Source: Runella sp. (GTDB lineage Bacteria > Bacteroidota > Bacteroidia > Cytophagales > Spirosomataceae). Taken from it: a stretch of DNA of 64,000 bases. The notes below the pieces were generated by a model, which ran no database searches, was not told the origin of the DNA, and worked only from the letters and a program-made list of their open reading frames with translations. This document shows positions 39,510 through 47,287 of the stretch, one piece after another. The stretch spans positions 33,331-97,330 of the forward strand of contig NZ_JAIXST010000304.1 in NCBI RefSeq assembly GCF_027484545.1, read 5' to 3'. Made by a program: the position numbers and the translations under genes. How positions within the stretch are numbered: position 1 is the first letter of the stretch; the number at the start of each line of letters is the position of its first letter.

Positions 39510-41054
39510 TCAAATTTCAAACACCCTTCCAAAATAACTCCCAGCCTCTTCCACCACGGCTTCAGTATCAGTCACTTCAATCCCTGCCAACACTTTGGCC
39601 AGGCGTTTTTTGTATTCCAACTGCATCAAACGGGCAATTTGAATCCGCTGGGCTTGGGGCGAACCGGCACCATGCATGGACTCGGTGAGGTAGCCCACGG
39701 CATTACGTCCCAAGGTCATGTTTTCGATGAGGCGAAACATGCGAAAACGGTCTTCGGTCGGTACGTTGGGTTTTCCTTTGAGGTATTTTTTGAGGAGTTC
39801 GTGGGTTTCGGGGTTGTTGTAATCCTGCTCGGAAGGCAGCGTGACCATCAATCCACCCGCCAAATCCTGCGCCAAACGGCTGATTTCGTAGGGGAAGCGT
39901 GTCACGTGATGTTTGCAGACATTGGCCAATACATCGTCGGGTAAATACGCTCCCGATTCCGTCGGATAGCCTTGGTAGGAAGCCGCGATGCCCGTGCCGT
40001 AAATGGTTTCGTTCAGGTGCGTCATTTCCACCAATTTGTCTTTGATGTGGCTCGCTTTTTCGGCTCCGTTCATTTCAACGATAGAGGCCGCTGCCCCAAT
40101 CAGCACATCGCCCACGCCGCTTTTGCAGACATAACTCCGACGGTGATAGCAGGTAAAACGCTCCACCAACATCGAGGCAAATTCGTATTCACCATCCATG
40201 AAAATCAGGGGATTGGGAATAAATACATCCTCAAAAATTACCATTGCTTCCTGTCCGCCAAAGTTGGCATTGCCCGCGTCCATGCTTCCGCCTTCCATGC
40301 TGCGCGTATCGCACGATTGTCGTCCGTAGATGTACGTAATGCCCGGCGCATCCACGGGCACCGCGCCAACGATGGCGTAGTCTTTGTCTTTTTCACCCAA
40401 CCGCATGGTGGGCATGACCAGTAACCAATGTGAATTGAGACAACCCGTTTGATGGGCTTTAGCCCCCGTGATGTAAACACCTTCGGAGGTGCGGTGGGTG
40501 ATGTGCACAAACAAATCAGGGTCGGCTTGTTCGTGCGGGGCTTTGCTGCGGTCGCCTTTAACGTCGGTCATGGCGCCGCCGATGACAAAATTACAACGGT
40601 GCATTTCGGTCAAAAAGGCCACAAACCGCTCGTGATAGGGCGTTTTGTATTTTTTATCCATTTCAAACGTCGTCGAAAATAGCGAATTGAACGCATCCAT
40701 CCCCACGCAACGCTGAAAACAGGTGCCTGTATTCTGTCCGAGTTTTCGCTGCATTTTGTTTTGAAGGACCAAATCGTTGGCACTCGTCGAAATGTGCAGA
40801 AAACGATTGATGCGCTCGCCCGTAAAAGGTGAAATTACCGACGCTAATTCAGGCTCTCGAAGTGCCAAATCGTAGGTTTCGGCCACAGCATTCACCGACG
40901 GACGAATCATGGGATGCTCGGAAGGTTCTTTCACCAATTCCCCGAACAGATACACTTTCAGTTTGCGACCTTTGAGGCTTTCGTAGTAGTCTTGGGAGGT
41001 TTGGATAGCCCCCTGTCCCCCAATGGGGGAATAAATAGTCAAATTGTTCATGGT
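39510..41054 (-). CDS. HpaB-family protein, 4-hydroxybutyryl-CoA dehydratase/4-hydroxyphenylacetate 3-hydroxylase-like
   Basis: CFQRCVGMDAFN (CxxxC), FTCYHRRSYVCKSGVGDVL, MEGGSMDAGNANFGGQEAMVIFEDVFIP; N-terminus MNNLTIYSPIGGQGAIQTSQDYYESL contains a repeat. Confidence 0.8.
   Translation of the reverse strand, partial: TMNNLTIYSPIGGQGAIQTSQDYYESLKGRKLKVYLFGELVKEPSEHPMIRPSVNAVAETYDLALREPELASVISPFTGERINRFLHISTSANDLVLQNKMQRKLGQNTGTCFQRCVGMDAFNSLFSTTFEMDKKYKTPYHERFVAFLTEMHRCNFVIGGAMTDVKGDRSKAPHEQADPDLFVHITHRTSEGVYITGAKAHQTGCLNSHWLLVMPTMRLGEKDKDYAIVGAVPVDAPGITYIYGRQSCDTRSMEGGSMDAGNANFGGQEAMVIFEDVFIPNPLIFMDGEYEFASMLVERFTCYHRRSYVCKSGVGDVLIGAAASIVEMNGAEKASHIKDKLVEMTHLNETIYGTGIAASYQGYPTESGAYLPDDVLANVCKHHVTRFPYEISRLAQDLAGGLMVTLPSEQDYNNPETHELLKKYLKGKPNVPTEDRFRMFRLIENMTLGRNAVGYLTESMHGAGSPQAQRIQIARLMQLEYKKRLAKVLAGIEVTDTEAVVEEAGSYFGRVFEI
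41005..41036. repeat. C/G palindromic repeat inside the HpaB-like CDS N-terminus
   Basis: ATAGCCCCCTGTCCCCCAATGGGGGAATAAAT. Confidence 0.85.
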
Positions 41055-41132
41055 ATTAAAGCCGCTTCTGAGATATAGACTTGGGAAGTTTCGTACTCTT
41101 AGGAATACGAAACTTCCCAAGTCTTCGTGTGC

Positions 41133-41888
41133 TTATTTATTCTTCTCAAAATTTCGTAGAAACTCTTCTCTGTCCGTAATTTTAAAATCGGCTTGCCATT
41201 CGTATTCGAGACCTCGGTGCAATCCTTGATGAGCTCCGAAATAGTACATAGTCTTCATAGCCGCAATGGTTTGTGCTGAGTTGCTTTTGATTTTTTCAGC
41301 TACTTGATTCACCGTATTTTCCAACTCCGCCAACGGTACTGATTTATTGACTAAACCAATGCGTTCGGCTTCTTTTCCTGAGACAGGTTGCGCGGTAAAT
41401 GACATTTCCATGGCTTTCATCAAACCTACTTTTTGCTGCAATCGTTGAGTCATTCCCCACTTGGGTGCAATACCCCATTTAGTGTGGGTATCACCGATTT
41501 GAGCTTCGTCGGCGGCATAGACCAAGTCAAATGCCAACATCAGCTCAGTAGCTCCCGTGTAACAATGCCCATTTACCTGCGCGATGGTCACTTGAGGCAT
41601 GGCTTGAAGGGCCAAAATAAACGCAACGCCCATTTCCATGACCTCAAAATTAGAAAAATGCCCGCCCTGAATATTTTCGTTGAGGGCTTTTAAATCCACT
41701 CCCGCCGACCACGCCCTGCCCGTACCCGTAACGATAAGTACTTTGACAGTGTCGTCCAAGGCTACTTTCTGAGTAGCGTCGGTGAGTTCGGCGATGAGGT
41801 TGGGACTGAGGGCATTGAGTACTGATGGACGATTGAACGTAATGCGGGCAATGCCGTCCGCTTGTGAAAATAGAATGTCTTGGTACAT
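41133..41888 (-). CDS. Enoyl-CoA hydratase/isomerase (crotonase) family
   Basis: MYQDILFSQADGIARITFNRPSVLNALSPNLIAELTDAT...AWSAGVDLKALNE; ORF stays open through the repeat to 41996. Confidence 0.92.
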   Translation of the reverse strand: MYQDILFSQADGIARITFNRPSVLNALSPNLIAELTDATQKVALDDTVKVLIVTGTGRAWSAGVDLKALNENIQGGHFSNFEVMEMGVAFILALQAMPQVTIAQVNGHCYTGATELMLAFDLVYAADEAQIGDTHTKWGIAPKWGMTQRLQQKVGLMKAMEMSFTAQPVSGKEAERIGLVNKSVPLAELENTVNQVAEKIKSNSAQTIAAMKTMYYFGAHQGLHRGLEYEWQADFKITDREEFLRNFEKNK

Positions 41889-41896
41889 GATAGTAA

Positions 41897-41959
41897 TAGC
41901 CCCCCGACCCCCGAAGGGGGAGTTAAGTAAATAGTGCCCCCTTTGGGGGGAGGGGGCTA
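41897..41959. repeat. Inverted pair of C/G palindromic repeats between the crotonase and HMG-CoA reductase genes
   Basis: TAGCCCCCCGACCCCCGAAGGGGGAGTTaagtaaatAGTGCCCCCTTTGGGGGGAGGGGGCTA. Confidence 0.88.
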
Positions 41960-43129
41960 ACGATTTCGGCCGTATTGCTCGTGGCTGCTGACCCATTCGT
42001 TGGCAACAACGGCGGCGCCGAGTGATAATTCACCGCAAAGGACGGTAGCGGCGACAATTTCGGCTAATTTATTGACTTTTCCGGCACCGTAGCAATCCAT
42101 CATTTGCAAACACTCTTTTTGGGTAGGCAAACCGGTGCCACCTCCGTAAGTAGCGACGATGAGCGAAGGGATGGTGACGGAAAAATAATAGTCTCCGTTG
42201 GGTTTCAATTCCACATAGACAATGCCCGCTGACGATTCGGCCACGTTGGCGACGTCCTGACCCGTGGCAATAAAAACTGCCGTGATTCCATTGGCAAAAT
42301 GCGACCCGTTGCTGATGGCATTTGACAACATCGACCCCGCGTTTGAATACTGTCGTTGCTTAAACAAGGCTTCACCACTCACGTGCATGATGCGTTGCAG
42401 CAATTCGTTGGGAAGCGTAATCTCGGCCACTACGCGTTTGCCGCGCGTTTGGAGGGTATTCAAGTGCGAGTGTTTTTTGTCGGTATCCATGTTGGCTGCC
42501 ATCGTAAAATGCTCCAATCCTTCGATGTTTTGGTCAAGCGCCCAATGACACGCCCGATGGGTGGCTTTGGTGACCATGTTTTGCCCGGCAGCATCGCCGG
42601 TGGAGTAATTGAACCGCAGCCAATGGAGTTTTCCGACGGTATATTGCTCAATGTCAAGCAGTTTTCCAACGGAGGTTGTTTCTTCGGCCTGCGCTTTGAG
42701 TTGGTCAAAATGTGTATCTACCCATTCGCTGAACGCTTTTGAATAGCGGGCATTTTCAAAAACAAACAACGGAGCGCGCTGCATGGCGTCGTCCATCACA
42801 GTGGTAATAATGCCTCCTGCTTCGCGGCACAATTTCATTCCTCGGTTGTAGCTTGCCACCAAAGTACCTTCGGTCGTGGCCATAGGAACGTAAAAATCCC
42901 CTTGGGCATACTCGCCGAGCATTTTTAAGGGGCCTGCGAAGCCAATGGGAACTTGGGCGACGCCCGCAAAATTTTCAATGTTCCCCTTTAATACGGAAGG
43001 GTCAAACGAATGTTTATCAATGTGCTGAAAATCAACACCTGTTTTCTCCGTCACAAACGCACGGCGTGTCTGTGCGATGTCGGCGGTGTAATTGTTTGTT
43101 TTATCTAAGGGGAGTTTTGTGTCGCTCAT
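41957..43129 (-). CDS. Hydroxymethylglutaryl-CoA reductase
   Basis: ENFAGVAQVPIGFAGPL, TTEGTLVAS, TGDAAGQNMVTKA, ATYGGGTGLPTQ, C-terminal SSH. Confidence 0.92.
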   Translation of the reverse strand: MSDTKLPLDKTNNYTADIAQTRRAFVTEKTGVDFQHIDKHSFDPSVLKGNIENFAGVAQVPIGFAGPLKMLGEYAQGDFYVPMATTEGTLVASYNRGMKLCREAGGIITTVMDDAMQRAPLFVFENARYSKAFSEWVDTHFDQLKAQAEETTSVGKLLDIEQYTVGKLHWLRFNYSTGDAAGQNMVTKATHRACHWALDQNIEGLEHFTMAANMDTDKKHSHLNTLQTRGKRVVAEITLPNELLQRIMHVSGEALFKQRQYSNAGSMLSNAISNGSHFANGITAVFIATGQDVANVAESSAGIVYVELKPNGDYYFSVTIPSLIVATYGGGTGLPTQKECLQMMDCYGAGKVNKLAEIVAATVLCGELSLGAAVVANEWVSSHEQYGRNR

Positions 43130-43246
43130 GGTTGAAGGTTGGAATACCAACAAAATTAGCTTTTTTCGAGTGAGGAAAACAATAGTAAGTGCGTTTTAAA
43201 CGGGTCTTACCTTACAGCACAGGAATGTTTATTCCGGCAGTAACTC

Positions 43247-43254
43247 TACCTTTG
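43247..43254 (+). promoter_or_regulatory. Bacteroidetes-type -7 element
   Basis: TACCTTTG, 17 nt upstream of ATG 43271. Confidence 0.5.
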
Positions 43255-43270
43255 TAACTCTTAACATTGT

Positions 43271-44296
43271 ATGATTGTGAAAACCCTGATTCTAACGACG
43301 CCCGGCCAATTTAGCCAAGCAGATACTGATTTCGACCGGACTGTTCAAGCCCACGAAGTTTTATTGAAAATCCACCGCATTGGCATTTGCGGAACCGATT
43401 ATCACGCCTATCGAGGCAAGCAGCCTTTCTTTTCGTATCCCCGGATTTTGGGGCATGAATTGGGGGCCGAAGTAGTGGAGATTGGTTCGGAAGTCACTAA
43501 TGTAGCTATAGGGGATAAAGTAGCGGTGGAACCGTACCTTAATTGTGGTGTCTGTCAGCCTTGCCGTAATGGAAAAACTAACTGTTGTGAAAAACTACAA
43601 GTCTTGGGAGTCCATACCGACGGCGGAATGCGGGAGTTTCTGAAAGTGCCTACTCGGAAGGTATATGCTTCTAAAACACTGAGTTATGAGCAATTGGCAT
43701 TGGTAGAAACGCTAGGAATAGGTTCACACGCCGTCAATCGAGCTCAAGTACAGGCCCATGATTTGGTATTGGTCATTGGAGCGGGACCTATCGGCCTTTC
43801 GGTGGCTCAATTTGCCAAATTAAAAGGAGCTACCGTAGTGGTAATGGACATGAACGCGTCTCGCTTGGCCTTTTGCCAACAGCAATTGGGAGTGGATGCC
43901 ACTGTTTTACTGCAAAACACCGACCCGGTGGAGGAGATTCGTAAGGGGTTGAACGGCGATTTACCAACGGTCGTGTTCGATGCTACAGGAAATTCTTCTT
44001 CGATGATGCAGGCGTTTAAGCTGGTCGCTCACGGTGGGCGCTTAACGTTTGTGGGATTGTTTCAGGGCGATATTACCTTCAATGACCCCGAATTTCACCG
44101 ACGCGAAGTTACGCTTTTGGCCAGTCGGAATGCGCTTCCCGAAGATTTTATCGGCATTATCAAAGGCATGGAAGACGGTGCCATAAATACCCAACCGTGG
44201 ATTTCACACCGCGTAGCGTTTGATGATCTGCTTACTTCGTTTGAAAACCTCTTGCAACCGGAAAGTAACGTAATCAAAGCAGTGATAGAACTATAA
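43271..44296 (+). CDS. Zinc-dependent medium-chain alcohol/polyol dehydrogenase
   Basis: GICGTDYHAYRGKQPFFSYPRILGHELGAEVVEIG, CGVCQPCRNGKTNCC, IGAGPIGLSVAQFAK. Confidence 0.93.
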   Translation: MIVKTLILTTPGQFSQADTDFDRTVQAHEVLLKIHRIGICGTDYHAYRGKQPFFSYPRILGHELGAEVVEIGSEVTNVAIGDKVAVEPYLNCGVCQPCRNGKTNCCEKLQVLGVHTDGGMREFLKVPTRKVYASKTLSYEQLALVETLGIGSHAVNRAQVQAHDLVLVIGAGPIGLSVAQFAKLKGATVVVMDMNASRLAFCQQQLGVDATVLLQNTDPVEEIRKGLNGDLPTVVFDATGNSSSMMQAFKLVAHGGRLTFVGLFQGDITFNDPEFHRREVTLLASRNALPEDFIGIIKGMEDGAINTQPWISHRVAFDDLLTSFENLLQPESNVIKAVIEL

Positions 44297-44337
44297 AAAG
44301 AGTGCCTCCCGACTTTTGACAAGCAGGAGGTACTTTT
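44297..44337. terminator. Bidirectional terminator between convergent genes
   Basis: AAAAGAGTGCCTCC...GGAGGTACTTTTC. Confidence 0.65.
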
Positions 44338-44347
44338 CAATTCTATT

Positions 44348-45172
44348 TTATCCTACTTTGACCGACGTCATTGAAATAGAGCCCATTAATGTCTTGTCAT
44401 TAAAGAACCCGACTTTCTCTTTTTCTTCTTTCAACCCCAAAATATACAGCAAAGGCAAGTAGTGTTCGGGGGTTGGAATCGACATTTTAGCTGCCTGTCC
44501 CAAGCCTTCGTAATTGATAAGCGCCGAGTGGTTGTTTGTGCTAATCAACGATTTAAATGTTTCATTCATTTCGATGGCCCAATCGTATCCTTTATCCGTC
44601 AATTGCCAATTCAGGATGCGCAGGTTGTGAACCATGTTGCCGCTGCCGATAATTAAAACTCCTTTTTTGCGTAAAGCTGCCAATTCTTTCGCCAATTCAT
44701 AATGGTAACGCGGAGGTTTGGTGTAGTCAATACTCAACTGCAACACGGGGATATTGGCTTTGGGGTACATGTGCCGCACCACTGTCCAGGTGCCGTGGTC
44801 GAGACCCCATTCATGGTCAAGCCCTACCTGTGTTTTGTGAATTAAAGAGGCTGTTTCTTTGGCTACGGTGAGACTTCCCGGTGCAGGATATTGAACATCA
44901 AACAGGGCTTGGGGAAAACCGCCAAAATCATGAATCGTCCGTGGCTCGGGCATGGCGGTTACCTTTGTTCCGGGCGTATACCAATGCGCCGATACTACTA
45001 AAACCGCCGTAGGAACGGGGATTTCGGTCCCGAATTTTTTCCAATTTTGGCTAAATTCATTGTTTTCAATCCCGTTCATGGGGGAACCATGACCCACAAA
45101 CAACATAGGCATCAGGCCATCTTTGGCAGCCAATTGTTCATTCCATTTATACAAATCTTTTAAGGATTCCAT
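44348..45172 (-). CDS. LigB-type extradiol dioxygenase (4,5-DOPA dioxygenase, YgiD-like)
   Basis: MPMLFVGHGSPMNGIENNEFSQNW, VLVVSAHWYTPGT, GLDHGTWTVVRHMYP, IIGSGNMVHNLR. Confidence 0.93.
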   Translation of the reverse strand: MESLKDLYKWNEQLAAKDGLMPMLFVGHGSPMNGIENNEFSQNWKKFGTEIPVPTAVLVVSAHWYTPGTKVTAMPEPRTIHDFGGFPQALFDVQYPAPGSLTVAKETASLIHKTQVGLDHEWGLDHGTWTVVRHMYPKANIPVLQLSIDYTKPPRYHYELAKELAALRKKGVLIIGSGNMVHNLRILNWQLTDKGYDWAIEMNETFKSLISTNNHSALINYEGLGQAAKMSIPTPEHYLPLLYILGLKEEKEKVGFFNDKTLMGSISMTSVKVG

Positions 45173-45398
45173 GGTAATAGCCCCTCCCAGGGCACTTTTT
45201 ATAAATTCACTTCTTTTTATTTTGCTTGTTGTAATTACTTCTGACAGGCCATTTTTCGATTCAGAATTAATTTAACAAAATTATATGTATCTACATATAA
45301 ATGACAAAATAAGGTAAGATTTAGTTCATAATGAGTGGAGTAAAGGGAGTAATAAAGGGAACTAACTCCGTTTTAACATAGAAAAGCATTTCCTTTTT

Positions 45399-47282
45399 AT
45401 GAAATTTGTTTTACTTTTTTGCTTGTCGGTGCTATCGGTTGCGGCGCAGGTTACGATTAAAATTGACCCAACAGCAGAGCGAAAACCCATTTCTCCGTAC
45501 CTCTACGGACGAAATAATTCGTTGTCTTCTACCAATCCCAATTGGACGCTGCCCGATAAAGAACTTATCCAAATTCGTGATGCAGGAGTCACCTTTTTTA
45601 GAGAGAGCAGCGGAAATAATTGCACAAAATACAACTGGCGAAGGAAGCTGTCGAGCCACCCGGATTGGTACAATAATGTATACACCAATGATTGGGACAG
45701 GTCAGCGCTGACGCTTCAAAAGAACTTTCCCAATGCGCAGGGTATGTGGGCGTTTCAATTGATTGGAAAAGCAGCTAAAACCAACCAAGCCAATTTCAAT
45801 GATTGGGGTTATAACCAATCAAAATGGTGGGAAGGAGTGAATCAAAATTTGGCAGGCGGAGGTGTGTTGAATCCAACCAGTACCAAAGCCAGAGTAGAAG
45901 GTAATCCCGATTTATACCTCGAAAATTGGCCTGCTGATTCGACGGTGGCGTTGATGAATTATTGGTTTGGAGCGAAAGGATTGGGACTCAATAAAGACAA
46001 AATCCGTTATTGGAACATGGACAACGAGCCCGAAATTTGGAGTGGTACGCACGACGATGTGATGCCTGTGCAGCTTCCGGCCGACGATTTCATGCAAAAG
46101 TATGTTACGGTAGCCAAAAAAGCCCGTGCTATTTATCCGGCTATCAAGTTGGTAGGCCCTGTGGTAGCCAACGAATGGCAATGGTATAACTGGAACAATA
46201 AACCCATCAGTGCCGATGGTCGAAATTACCCTTGGCTTGAGTTTTTTATCAAACGAATTGCCGAAGAACAAAAAGTTTCGGGCGTGCGGTTATTGGACGT
46301 ATTGGATATTCACTTTTATCCCGAAACCGTCATCAGTGAAGAAATTGTGCAGTTGCATCGGGTATTTTTTGACCGAAATTTTGTGTATCCCGGCTCTAAT
46401 GGCGTCAAAAACGTGAATGGTTCGTGGGATACGAGTCAAAACAAAGAATACATTTTGGCGCGGGTCAACGATTGGTTGGACAAGTATTTAGGACCCAATC
46501 ATGGAGTGTCCTTGGGAGTTACCGAAATCGGAGTTCAGGGAAATAACCCCAACGTTACGGCGGTTTGGTACGCATCCACGATGGGTGAATTTATGAAAAA
46601 TGAAGTTGAGGTTTTTACCCCTTGGTCGTGGAAAACGGGCATGTGGGAAGCGCTTCATTTGTTCAGTCGGTATAACAAAACAACTTCCGTTAAAGGCGCA
46701 TCTTCCAACGAAACGTTGGTTTCGGCCTATCCGAGTATCAATGCGGCCCAAGATTCGATGACGGTGGTTTTGGTCAATCGTTCCACGAATGCGGCTCAAA
46801 GTTCAATGATTACTTTTAATAATTTTGTCTTGACCAGTCAGGAGGCTAAAGTGTTGACATTGAAATCGTTGTCTGCCACTGAAACTTTTGTTTCTCACGT
46901 TCAAAATGCGCTTGCTGAAAGTAAGGTTTCCATTTCTAACAACAGTTTGGCGTTGACATTAGCCCCGCTTTCGGTGACTTCAGTTCAGTTAACGGGCAAA
47001 ATAGGTCAAGCGCTGGTGATTCTTTCCACTCAACCCGTTTTAAACACTTCCGTAAAAGCATATCCCAATCCAACGACCGAAATCATCGTATTGGAATGGT
47101 CGACGGGGAGTTTTGAGAAAGTAGAAATAATTGACTTAAACGGTAAAGTAGTGTATGAACATACGATTCCAACGTCGGCTTATCAAACCACCATACATGA
47201 AACTTTTGCATCGGGGAGTTATGTAGCTCGTTTGACAGGAAAAGGGCAAACTGTTACCAAGAAAATTGAAGTGGAACGATGA
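45399..47282 (+). CDS. Secreted glycoside hydrolase (GH44-like) with T9SS type A C-terminal sorting domain
   Basis: YLYGRNNSLS, YWNMDNEPEIWSGTHDD, VTEIGVQG; C-terminal KAYPNPTTEIIVLEW...YEHTIP...SGSYVARLTGKGQTVTKKIEVER. Confidence 0.82.
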   Translation: MKFVLLFCLSVLSVAAQVTIKIDPTAERKPISPYLYGRNNSLSSTNPNWTLPDKELIQIRDAGVTFFRESSGNNCTKYNWRRKLSSHPDWYNNVYTNDWDRSALTLQKNFPNAQGMWAFQLIGKAAKTNQANFNDWGYNQSKWWEGVNQNLAGGGVLNPTSTKARVEGNPDLYLENWPADSTVALMNYWFGAKGLGLNKDKIRYWNMDNEPEIWSGTHDDVMPVQLPADDFMQKYVTVAKKARAIYPAIKLVGPVVANEWQWYNWNNKPISADGRNYPWLEFFIKRIAEEQKVSGVRLLDVLDIHFYPETVISEEIVQLHRVFFDRNFVYPGSNGVKNVNGSWDTSQNKEYILARVNDWLDKYLGPNHGVSLGVTEIGVQGNNPNVTAVWYASTMGEFMKNEVEVFTPWSWKTGMWEALHLFSRYNKTTSVKGASSNETLVSAYPSINAAQDSMTVVLVNRSTNAAQSSMITFNNFVLTSQEAKVLTLKSLSATETFVSHVQNALAESKVSISNNSLALTLAPLSVTSVQLTGKIGQALVILSTQPVLNTSVKAYPNPTTEIIVLEWSTGSFEKVEIIDLNGKVVYEHTIPTSAYQTTIHETFASGSYVARLTGKGQTVTKKIEVER

Positions 47283-47287
47283 ATTCT

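Noticed and set aside
41889-41996. 36-aa N-terminal extension of the crotonase ORF as a genuine protein segment
   Set aside because: Family similarity begins at MYQDILFSQ (ATG 41888); the extension overlaps HMG-CoA reductase and consists of repeat sequence, so it is probably untranslated
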